Below are positions 12,165 to 21,720 of a DNA stretch of 64,000 nt, one piece after another. Below the pieces are notes generated by a model. That model made no database searches. It had not been told where the DNA came from and saw only the letters and a list, made by a program, of their open reading frames with translations. The position numbers were made by a program, and so were the translations under genes. The DNA lies in contig NC_057918.1 in the NCBI RefSeq assembly GCF_018873765.1, forward strand, positions 8,998,862 through 9,062,861, written 5' to 3'. Each line of letters opens with the position of its first letter. Position 1 is the first letter of the stretch. The DNA is from Telopea speciosissima (Eukaryota > Streptophyta > Magnoliopsida > Proteales > Proteaceae).

Positions 12165-12498
12165 GTTTACAGCCTGCTTGACCGTAGCAGCCATAGCAGT
12201 GCCCTAATGAGGCGTGGTGTAATGACCACCTTACTCAAGTAGGGGTAAGGCGATCATTGCGCCGCGCCTCATTATTGGGTTGCTATGGCTGCTACTGGTA
12301 GCAGACCATAGACAATCTTGATCCTGCGCCACGCCTCATTAGTGGGTTGCTATGGCTGCTACGGGTAGCAGGTCGTAGACGATCTTGATGCTGCCCGAGT
12401 GCCTTACCCGAGCAGGGGTAAGGCGATCATTGCGCCGCGCCTCATTAGTGGGTTGCTATGGCTGCTACGGGCAGCAGGCCGTAGACGAGCCTGATCCA
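12165..12498. repeat. Composite repeat: three direct units plus one inverted unit
   Basis: The word GGGTTGCTATGGCTGCTAC occurs in three direct units (about 12241-12324, 12325-12390 and 12415-12498), each followed by GTAGCAG-like and GTAGACGA-like words. An inverted version, GTAGCAGCCATAGCAGTG, lies at about 12184-12201. The outermost arms (GGATCGTTTACAGCCTGCT and AGCAGGCCGTAGACGA) can pair, so the whole is a large foldback. It is GC-richer than its surroundings and probably a rearranged MITE. Confidence 0.6.
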
Positions 12499-12540
12499 GT
12501 GAAATGATTCAATTCAACCCTGAAAAAATAATAGTTTTTT

Positions 12541-14033
12541 AGGGAAAATATCACGGACACCCCCTGTAAGTATATCAAATATCACGGACACCTCAAACAT
12601 TATCAAAATATCAACCTTTCCCCTGACACGTTAAGCAGAGTTACCACACAAAGTTGAAATGTCCATTTTACCCACCTAATTATTTAAATAAAAAAACTCT
12701 AATTCCATCTACTTCCCCTCTTCTTCCTCTCATTCCTGATGTACGATCCCTCCACCGGCCACCGCCAAGTCCATCTTGGACACCCTAACGTCCATGTACG
12801 TTTCGACTTCGTTACCCCGTCGGATGAATCTGTTCAGGAAATCCACCCAGAACAAGATGCCTGAGGAGACCCACTTCTTCGATCATTTGATTGACGAGGG
12901 AAAGTGTTTCTCATGTGGGAAGCACGGCCATTACCAATCCGATTGTCCTGATAAGGTTCCCCCTTTTCCCAATAACGACTCTTTTTGTTATACATTCATT
13001 GTATTGTCTCAACTCTGAACTTTTCCCCCTTTTATTTGATGAAGTGAACGTCGGATGCCATTTTGGAAATAAGCCAACAAGGGGTTCTCAAATCAGCTAC
13101 CACAGGTGACTATCTACGCAGGTGAGGCTTGAGAGCTGCCGTGGGCACTATTTAGGCAAATTCCCTATTACTAATTTACTTCTTTATCTTAGATAATTTG
13201 ATTAAACGAAAGATTAGATGGATAGTTTGATAAATCGATAACCATTTTTGGGTAATTAAGCGGTGAGTTTATTTTCTGGACTAGAGTGTGTTTTACTGAT
13301 ACTTGCTTTACGGATCCTGCTTTTCTCCTCCAGAGTTCAGAGTGGAGAATCTTATTTAGTTTCGTCCCTTGAATTTTCCATGTGGGTCTTGCAGGTTGGG
13401 TGATGTCTCGGCCGCTTCATTGTGGTGTCTCCGGTTGCAGGATTACAGACAGTACCCAAGAACTTCAACGACCCTGCAGGAGGAGGTGGATTTCTATAGT
13501 AGAAGGTCTTTCGTTTTGTTTTTTGTTTTTTGTTTTTAATTTAGAAGAATGGGGAAAAAAAAGAAGAAAATGGAGATAGCGGCAGGGGGAAAGATGATTG
13601 CTCGTTCGGTTTTGGGTTAGGTGGATTGTAAAAGGGATACAAGGTTGCAGGAGCAGGGTGGGGGGTAGAGTTGCAGGAAAGGGGTTGCAAGAGGAGAAAG
13701 AAGAAGAAGAAGAAGAAGAAGAAACCCCTTCCCTGTTCTTGCTTCTTCCGCCATTAGATCGAAGACGACGAACTTTACCAAAAAATATCGAAGACGATGA
13801 AGAGAATGATTTATATTTGTTGGGAAGTTCATTCTGTGGTAAGGATAATTTTATCATTATAAAAGAGTTAATAGCAACTTAACTGATCTAACAGAGTGGA
13901 CTAAGTTGAAATAGAATCATAAAGTAAGAGGTGTTTGTGATATTTTGATAATGTTTGAGGTGTTTGTGATATTTGATATACTTATAGGAAGTGTTCGTAA
14001 AAATTTATAGGGGGTGTTCGTAAAATTTTCCCT
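12541..14033. mobile_element. Mutator-like element with long terminal inverted repeats and captured-looking sequence
   Basis: The left end begins AGGGAAAATATCACGGACAC and the right end, read on the opposite strand, begins AGGGAAAATTTTACGAACAC. Both continue through AAGTATATCAAATATCAC, AAACACCTCAAACATT-like words and TTATCAAAATATCA, so the inverted arms run about 75-110 bases. This start is typical of Mutator-like elements in plants. No transposase frame is present. The interior holds a zinc-knuckle frame (12776-13015), a GAA run (13697-13724) and CG-rich coding-like DNA, as in Pack-MULEs. Flanks are T-rich and similar (TAGTTTTTT, TAATTTTTA) but not an exact 9 bp duplication. It lies between the SAG101 relic and the second block. 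Confidence 0.75.
12776..13015 (+). CDS. Zinc-knuckle (CCHC) reading frame inside the Mutator-like element
   Basis: The frame is about 80 codons and contains CFSCGKHGHYQSDC, a C-x2-C-x4-H-x4-C zinc knuckle of the kind that binds single-stranded nucleic acid. Immediately after the knuckle, AAG followed by GTTCCC could be a former exon end, so this may be a captured exon. The upstream part has another open frame (NVHVRFDFVTPSDESVQ), so the original frame is uncertain. The ATG used may not be real. Host gene or retroelement origin cannot be decided by eye. Confidence 0.35.
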
Positions 14034-14428
14034 AATTTTTATTAATCATATAGAAATGGAGAGAGTTTTTGTGAGGTGAGAGGACATGCGAAAGAATCTG
14101 TACACAGATGACGTATATTTACGTAGAATGAGACTCTTGTTAGGAACTTTAAGAGGTAGAACTCATAAGCTAGATGTTAAGGAGAGGGTGCCCAACATCC
14201 GAAGAATGAAACATTGGTCGTTGAGTTCTGAGCTCCAATAGAACTTTTAATGGCGGGAGAGTTTTAGTTGTTCTTTAACCAATTCATGTGCAGAAAGCTT
14301 CTGTCCTTAGAAGCTCCGATTGAACTTTAATGGAGCCAATAACATCTAAAGTTGTAGTAGCAATAACAATAGACGAAAGGAGCATGGATCATGTCCTTGT
14401 ACAAGTACCATCCAAGGCCCTACAAGGC

Positions 14429-14429
<1 letters not shown>
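14034..14429. other. Unassigned spacer at the left edge of block 2
   Basis: I see no gene, repeat family or confident paralogy here. The open frame that begins near 14330 owes its length to the CA/GA run that follows. Confidence 0.4.

Positions 14430-14522
<93 letters not shown>
14430..14522. repeat. (CA)n(GA)n microsatellite near the 3' end of hydrolase copy 2
   Basis: About 40 bases of CA repeat pass directly into about 50 bases of GA repeat. It is the longer counterpart of the tract at 5497-5538 beside hydrolase copy 1. Open frames across it are artefacts of the repeat. Confidence 0.9.
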
Positions 14523-14524
<2 letters not shown>

Positions 14525-14548
14525 AATGTCGTATCAAATTTATCAATT

Positions 14549-14733
14549 GGAAAAAGAGATTTTCTTATTGACACCTCACAAGGTATCAAAAAAATTTGTA
14601 ACCTTTTTATTTTTTGGCCTATTAGTAATAACATACAATTTTTTCCAATGAGGGTAAAAATTATCATTTCACATGTATACTTGAAAAATGTATACGTCTA
14701 TGATTCCTATAGAGGTGTCATTTGGACACTCCC
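14549..14733. mobile_element. MITE of the TGACACC-ended family
   Basis: The ends read TTTTCTTATTGACACCTC and, on the other strand, GAGTGTCCAAATGACACCTC. The same pair of ends marks elements at 4725-4994 and 18140-18257. It sits between the CA/GA tract and the stop codon of hydrolase copy 2, and is missing from the corresponding place beside copy 1, so it arrived after the duplication. Confidence 0.6.
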
Positions 14734-14753
14734 TTGAAAAAATGAGATATTTA

Positions 14754-17700
14754 CTACATAGATGACCTTATTAGGTATGTATGTGCAAATGCAGCATGTA
14801 TTGCAGCCCCGTCTTCGTCAATTGTAAAGTAAGGGCTATGTGGAGGGTAAACTGATCCCACCCTTTCATTCCTCATACCTATTAGGAGAAATGATCCAGG
14901 TAGCTTGTCCAAGTAGAAGGCAAAATCTTCATTACCCGTGAAGGGAGGAGCAGTAAGAGTGTTGTTGTCTCCCAGGATCTCAGTTGAGACATGGTGCATG
15001 ATACCAAAAACTCTTTCATTGTTCACAGTTGGAAGAATCAGTGGATGGTCTTCTTCAAGAAAGTCTATGGAAGCTGAGCATCTGTGTACTGCTGCTTGCC
15101 CTGTAATAACCTGAACCAAGAAATTGCAACATCAAATTATTTTATCTTAAGAAGCTAGTAATCTACATGCTGCCAGCGTGGGAGGGAATCTCCTGTGCAA
15201 GCTAGGCCAATGGCGGTACATGAGAAGGCATCTCACAATTTATATGAAGGGCCCACATTTCGATGAGAAAGAATGTCAGAGGGCCATACACAATGACAGT
15301 GGTAACGCTTCACTATTTGCCACTAGACAGTACTACATGAGTTAGCCCATGTGACAGAAGACCCCACATAAATCTCATGGACCAAATGTTAGTCCAAAAT
15401 AAACAAGGAAAGTTGCTTGGACTTTGATTCAAAATTTTAGTAAAATTATTAAAATACCATCAAATGGAGAGGAATATCAAATACAAAATGACATTTTGTT
15501 ATAATTTAAGTTATTTCCCCTACTCATTTTTAAACTGAAATTATATATACCAACAAGATGCGTGCCTGTTCCCTGTCACATGGACTAACCCATTTACTGT
15601 CACATGGAAAATAGTGAACTATTATACTTCATTAGGAATTGACAGGAAATACAGCCAGGGTTAATCAAAATGGAAAAATATTGTGACAGCCAGAATTAAT
15701 CAAGGCCAGCCTGCCCTTGAAGCGGCAAAAAACTAAGGGTTCACAGGGACAATCAGTCCCAACTTTGGCCCAACCCAGCCCAATCAGGATTAATTATGGC
15801 CGGTTTGGATTGGGCTGGGCCTGGGCTGAGTTACACCGCTAGTATACCTGTTGTATTCTTTGCTTTATAAAATCGAGGTTCTGCTTGTTGAATGCCCTGA
15901 AAGTACCACCAAGTACGGCCGAGTCCGGTATGACGTTGAAGGCACTTCCAGCTTGGAAAGAGGACACAGACAGCACCTACATACCAGTAGGTACGAGAAA
16001 TCAAAATTGGAACTTCTTTAGCGGGATGGGGACAGATCTCACACATCTATATGACTGTGAAACCAACATATATATATATATATAATTAAGACCCACACCC
16101 CATGGAAGGTATAGATCTGTCCCCAACCGTCTCCATGTGGGACAAGATCTCTTTCAAACTATTATATATATTTTAACTATGATCAGGTCCTTGTCATGTT
16201 GGGGGATTACCTGAGACTGTAAAGGGTCAGTTTCTCTTGAAACAATTTGTTGCAAACTAACTACAGATGCTGAGGCTGCCAATATAGGATCAATCGACAT
16301 TTGTGGCATGGCTGCATGACCTCCTTTCCCTTTGATCTCTGCTTTGAAGGATCCACAACCAGCTAGAAACTCTCCAGACCTAGAAGCCACCGTACCTGTT
16401 CTATAATTATTAAACACATGAATCCCAAGGATTGCTTCTACATGTTCGAGTGCACCTTCTTCAATCATTCTTCGTGCTCCACTGCCCAGTTCCTCGGCGG
16501 GTTGAAATATAAGAACAACAGTTCCCTGAAATACAGATGCTGGGATGGGTCAGAAGGTCAGGATCCGCGCAATATTATTAAGACAACATTTCTCGATCAT
16601 TTTGTTTTTCTTAAATTAACTCCATGTGTTGGTCCAAGCCCTCAGAAAAAGTTCCATTCAGGTTGCCACCAAAAATATTGGAACAGGTCATTCTTCGAAA
16701 ACAGGTACAAGAATTCGAGAGATACATATATAACACCATGTTACCTGTAATGTGTCCTTGAGTTCTTGCAATATCTTTGCAGCACCTAGTAGCATGGTCA
16801 CATGTGCATCATGCCCACAAGCATGCATTTTCCCATCAATCTTGTTCTTGTGCTCCCATTTTACCATTTCCTACACATTAACATAAACATTGTAATGTTT
16901 TTTTCTTTTTAAAAAAAAAACATTTCTAGTGAATAGAAAATTAATTGAATAAAATAGCAAAAAAGGCAAGCCTAAGGGGATCCCAACAAAAAATCAAAAC
17001 AGGAAATCAAATAATACACATCTAACCCTAGGAAAGGGGTGAAACAACTAACAATTGATGATACATTAAAACAGTGAGAAAAAATAACCATAAAATGATA
17101 ATACATCAAAAAGCCACGGTGAGGGTGGGGAAGAATAAGAGGAAGGTCTCATCATGGGGCCAAGTGTTTATTTCTTACTGTATTTGGGGTTGCAGAAGGA
17201 ATTGGAAGGAACCTATTTCTCATCTAAAAAGTAATCGCTTCCTTTTTATTTTTTTTTGGTAAATGAAGTAATGGCTTCCTAGATTTGATCTACGGTGCGT
17301 AACAAGGAAATTTAATTTCTTTTATTTCTTTTTCACAAAACATGATAAATCACAACACTAAAGACAAACTTTTCAATATAATCACTGATTGAATTATCAC
17401 TATATTTTTTTACAAAGATCCACCCGCTTTCTCTTTGTTCTAAAACATTGGTCACCCGTAAGTTTAGGATAATTCTATCAAACTATCTTTTCCTCTTTTT
17501 TTAAAAATTTTTGGTTGAAAATGAAAATTAAGGAATAAGAGATTAACCTGAATTGGCAAAGCATCCATATCTGCTCTTAGAGCAACAAAGGGAGGGGACC
17601 CTGACCCTATAGTGGCCACAACACCAGTACCTGCAACAGGCCATCGATATCCAATACTCATCTGATCAAGCTCACGTCTTATCAGAGCACTGGTCTTGAA

Positions 17701-17962
17701 TTCTTCAAAACCAAGTTCTGGGTACTCATGGATTTCCCTCCTTATCCTCTTCAGCCAATTCACGTTATCAGTAGCATTAGCTAATTATCTCATCTTTTAT
17801 TGAAGAAGAAGAAGAAGAAGAAGAGTATCCACAGTTTCCAAGAGAAAAAGACGAATAATTTTCACCTTCTTCACAGAATGAAGATTTTGAATCCAAAGAA
17901 GAGCTGAAATCGATAAGGTTGAAGAGCAACAGGAAGAGATGAAGGTAGAAGAAATGATCCAT
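14754..17962 (-). pseudogene. ILR1-like amidohydrolase copy 2, frameshifted
   Basis: Segments match all five exons of the intact copy: 17962-17548, 16870-16745, 16525-16211, 15976-15848 and 15110-14754. All splice borders and the exon lengths of exons 2-4 are kept. Near 17783 exon 1 lacks five bases that copy 1 has, so translation from the shared ATG ends after about 60 residues, just past the serine run. Exon 5 has lost 12 bases in frame, removing the four residues V-L-P-I from the conserved [10 protein letters not shown] segment. The metal-ligand motifs CGHDAH, PAEE, GIHV and HSPYF remain. The gene is thus a young pseudogene, or makes only an N-truncated protein from an internal start such as the Met before SIGYRW. 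An assembly error in the 5-base gap is possible. Confidence 0.85.
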
Positions 17963-18029
17963 CGAATAACAACCCAGTTCAGTTCAGGCAGAGAGGATAT
18001 TTTCAAATTTCAATAATAATCTCCTTTGG

Positions 18030-18037
18030 TCTTTATA
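18030..18037 (-). promoter_or_regulatory. TATA box of hydrolase copy 2
   Basis: TATAAAGA on the minus strand, 68-75 bases upstream of the ATG at 17962, embedded in the same CTTTGGTCTTTATACATTTC context as in copy 1. The core promoter therefore survives although the reading frame is broken. Confidence 0.5.
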
Positions 18038-18139
18038 CATTTCTTACCTATTATTAAGTCTTAATTAAATAAGGTTATCAGATTGAGGACAGAACAAAAT
18101 AAAATAAGATCTACCAATTATCAATAATAATCTCCTTTG

Positions 18140-18257
18140 GGTTTTTCTTATTGACACCCTCTTGGTGTCAAATACTCTATAGCCTTAATAAGATAAGGGA
18201 CAGTTAAAAGAAGGTGTTAAATTCTAAATACACAAAGGTGTCATTTATAAACTCCTT
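18140..18257. mobile_element. Short MITE of the TGACACC-ended family
   Basis: The ends TTTTTCTTATTGACACCC and, on the opposite strand, GAGTTTATAAATGACACC match those of 4725-4994 and 14549-14733. It is the shortest member and lies about 180 bases upstream of hydrolase copy 2. Confidence 0.5.
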
Positions 18258-18753
18258 TTTTATTTTTTCATAATTTTTTTTAGTTCCACTAAATTTCACG
18301 TGATAAATTTAGAGAGATATTTTCTTTTTCTAATTAACAAATATTCTTATATACTTTTCTCACTTTTGGTATCCATTTGTCAATTAAACAGCAGTTCTTC
18401 CCAAAAAAAAAAAAAGTCATTTACGCAACAGAAAATAATATATATTCATATTTTTTATTTCTTTGATTTTGAATTAAAAATATGGAAAAAATTGACCTTT
18501 TATTTCTATCACATGGAGTGTCCATTTGGACAAATCCAAACTTGCTATTGAAAGAGAAGAGTCCATGTATAGATTAAGTGTCAACTTCGAGTCTAATTCC
18601 ATCTTATCCCACACAAATTTTTTTTTGTGATTTTTAATGTAAAATATACATCTCAAAGTGAAGGTTTTTTCAAAGAATAGCACCAAATAAGCATTAAAGA
18701 AACTATATAAATTTAAAAACAAGGAAAAGTAGGACTTGAAGACTAATAAGATT

Positions 18754-19711
18754 CTGACCTCTTGCTGCTGCTTTGCTTTTTTTTTTTATCTACCTATGAA
18801 TTAAATGTTCGGGCGCCACCTAGTTTCTTGAACGAAACCTCTTTTGATCGTTGTCATCGGCCGAGTTCCTTGTTTCTTGTCTGAAACCATTTCTCGGTTT
18901 TACTTAGTTTGTGCGTGTTTTTCTCCGCAGATTGTGCGTGCCAATTCTCCGTCGTTTGGGCGTGTCTCTTCTCTGCCATTTGGGCGTGTACCACTTCTCT
19001 TCTCCTTTTCGGCTCGATCAGTTCACCATGATCCTTGGAATCGTCGGTGACGATACCGACGATGCCGACGACGATGATGATGAACCCACCCCTTTTTTCA
19101 CGGTTCATCACCGCCCCGCCTTTTCCGTTTTCTTTGTTTGTCTGTTTGCAGGTGTTGCTGACCCAAGTGCTGGTGGCACTAAGTTTATCGTCGACTCAGA
19201 AACTCCAGCCGCCGTTGAACCTTCATCATACCTCTCCTGTCGCCGGACGAATCTCCCCTCGCCGATCTGTTAGAAAGTAGGCTGTGGCAACGTTTCAGAT
19301 GGTTTTTTAACTGTCTATCGAAACTCCACTCGTCGATCCAACAGAACTTTGTCTCTCTAGCAAATCTGTTTGAAAGTAGACTGTGGCAGCGAATCGGCAC
19401 GCGTGGGAAGTCTGGTGTTTTTTGTCTGTTCGACACGTATGGACCCCCCTCTATTGGCATGTATGTGCATGCGCTTATCTTTGGCTGTGTCTACAGTTTT
19501 TTCTCTAGGGATATGGTTGTAATCCATCCCCTATTCTGGATGACCCAGTCAATGGCATGTGAGACCGGGTCAATTTCCACTCCTTAGTTCTGAATACCAT
19601 ATATCCATTCCTTGTATTTATCATGCTCTCTATCTATCTTATATATTTTGTTTTCCTTTGTTTGGCGTTGGATGCGCATGAATGAATAGCCTTCTTTTCT
19701 ACCCCAAAAAA
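18754..19711 (+). mobile_element. Retroposon insertion with 16-base target-site duplication
   Basis: The flanks GAAGACTAATAAGATT (18738-18753) and GAAGACTAGTAAGATT (19712-19727) are near-identical 16-mers. The corresponding site in block 1 (9400-9415) has a single copy with no insert. The insert ends in CCCCAAAAAA directly before the second flank, as expected for a LINE-type retroposon with a short A tail. Its 3' part resembles the untranslated tail of plant L1 elements. The 5' part has no convincing protein, so it is a 5'-truncated LINE or a retroposed transcript. Confidence 0.7.
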
Positions 19712-19806
19712 GAAGACTAGTAAGATTAATTTGAAGTAGATTCAATTTATCCTTCATTTTGTTATATATTAAAAGGGGTGATGGTGGTTAAGGTACTATC
19801 TATCCA

Positions 19807-20429
19807 GGTGGGGGGTGGAGCAAGTTGCTTCGTACTGTCCGCTTTTCTTATTCTACTTATCTTGGTCGTTGCACTAACTATGAAGCGGAATTCTCAGTTC
19901 TATCCCTCTTCACCAAAAAAAAAAAAAAAAAAAGAACTCTCAGTTCTCTATGGTCTCATCAAAGCCAAGGAGTTAGAAATTTTAAAACTATGAGTTGAAT
20001 GTGATTCAATAATAGCGGTTGTTATCGCAATTCAATCTAGATCTATCCCGTGCTTTGCTGTGCAAAAGTAGACTTTCCTACATCAGTTCCTGTCTTCCAA
20101 TGGACATTGACCCATTGTTTTCGAGAGGCTAATCCAATAGTAGATTACCTAGATAAGGAAGCAGTGAAGCGTGGTCTTTTGACTAAGAAGGTTGTTTTCC
20201 CTAGTCATATTTAGGGAAGATGATCTTCAACTTGACGCTTTGAGTAGGCCTAGATTCCACTTTATCTAGGGAGTGGGTAAGGTTTTCCTATTGATGGCAT
20301 TGCTGAAGGTGGGACTTCCTTCCCTGGGTTTTCGTTTTTGTATTCAGCTGGCTATACCTAGACGTTAATCTTGTACATTCCCCATTTTTAATTAATACAT
20401 TAGTCATGGATCTTCTAGTTAAAATAATA
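19807..20429 (+). mobile_element. 5'-truncated L1 LINE with decayed RNase H domain
   Basis: Target duplications AAGGTACTATCTATCCA (19790-19806) and AAGGTACTATCAATCCA (20430-20446) flank the insert; block 1 has the empty site near 9709-9720. The interior decodes, with stops and shifts, to the C-terminal RNase H region of plant L1 elements: LIKAKELEILKL, then VECDSIIAV, then SIPCFAVQK and LFSLVIFREDDLQLDALSRP-like words. An A-run interrupts the frame near 19917. It is dead. Confidence 0.75.
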
Positions 20430-20446
20430 AAGGTACTATCAATCCA

Positions 20447-21720
20447 ATGATCAGAATTGTGATAACATCATCTCATGTGGTATACTGACTACATACTGGA
20501 TTCTATCATATACTTTCACATGTAATGGCACAGACATACCCTTCCATGTATGTCCATGCACACTCTCTCTCTCTCCATACTTAGAATATCTCAAGGGTAG
20601 TATTGAATTTTCCACTGTGTTGTTTTTCAGTTAGCATTTGGTAGACTCCGTTTAGGTTGAAACTTGACCTGTGAACAGGAGACCTTCGGGTATATTTGTC
20701 TACAAAATTTTAGCCTTATTGAATGTAATATAATATTTATGAACCCAGTGAAGCTTTTCAGTCAATAATGTATTGAGATCGAGTTTTACTAGACCAGAAC
20801 CAAAAATCCACTAATGGACTATTGCAACTACCAGTTTGCTTTTCTTGTTACTGTCCTATTCATGGCTGTTCACTACGAGGAAATAGCAGAGTTTTCTTGT
20901 ACCATTTGACCGAAGAAATTAAGGTCCATCTTGAAATTGCTGTGTATGAATGGTGAAGATGCACCTGCACCTGCACCTTCAACATTATGAAATCAAGGAA
21001 AGTTGTTGTAACAATAATACAATAGGCAATAGATATAGAAGACTTATATGTACGTAGAAATGTACAACATCGAAGTATAATCTCCTGTTGTATTGAGGAA
21101 GATGATAGTTGAGTTGAGAGTCGTATCAGAACGATACTTTCTTAATTGAGGTCTTTAACGCCTCAAAATATGTAAACTATATTGAAAATGCGTTTATATC
21201 TCCAAGATAAAACAACTCCCTAATCGCATAAAATGTCCCATAGTCGTCTACTGAATATATAGATCACGCAAAATCCATATGGATGTATTTATACATATAA
21301 ATACATGTCCATACATATACCAATATACCTGTACGTATGGGTGTGATCGACTTTTAATCTTACAATCAAATACAATCCAACAAAAGTCATCCCATAATTC
21401 TTTTTACTTCTTAATTAGTAGTGGTCCAGTATAAGGAAAGTTCCATTTCTAATTTTCTTTCTGAGAAGGAAGCAACGCTGCAATTGTAACCTTAGTACCA
21501 AGTGGCCTGGATATATATACCTCGAAGACTTTGACTTCTTCACAGAGATGCTTTTACCTCCACCAGAAGGAACAAAAGCAACCTCCTCCTCGTCGCCTTC
21601 TCTCTTTGCAGTCTCACTGATCAAATACATCATTTCGGCACTCCTCCAGCCGTACCTGCTCTTCCTTCTTCTTCTTCTTCTACTTCTTCTACTTCTGAGA
21701 TCGATCAAAGAGATAGAGAG
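20447..21720. other. Promoter-side spacer of SAG101 copy A
   Basis: Up to about 20780 this continues the paralogy with block 1. From about 21435 (GAAAGTTCCATTTCTAATTT) it is homologous to the region upstream of SAG101 copy B at 26509 onward. A single W-box core (TTGACT, 21531-21536) is present, which alone is no evidence of regulation. A TATATATA word lies at 21512-21519, about 200 bases before the ATG. The clear TATA box of copy B has no equal here. A long pyrimidine run (21661-21700) precedes the start codon. Confidence 0.45.

Noticed and set aside
13465..13857. Serine-rich minus-strand frame of 130 residues
   Set aside because: It is the opposite-strand reading of the GAA run within the Mutator-like element.
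14330..14737. Open frames across the CA/GA repeat near 14430-14522, both strands
   Set aside because: They are translations of a dinucleotide repeat with no protein-like flanks. The same applies to frames across 62366-62430.
17464..17763. A shorter functional hydrolase starting at 17763
   Set aside because: The codon there is GTG, not ATG, and the upstream frame is broken. A later in-frame ATG would remove the conserved HEYPELG region.
18911..19273. A 120-residue plus-strand protein with an Asp-rich stretch
   Set aside because: It lies inside the retroposon insert 18754-19711, has no recognisable domain, and its low-complexity part explains the open frame.
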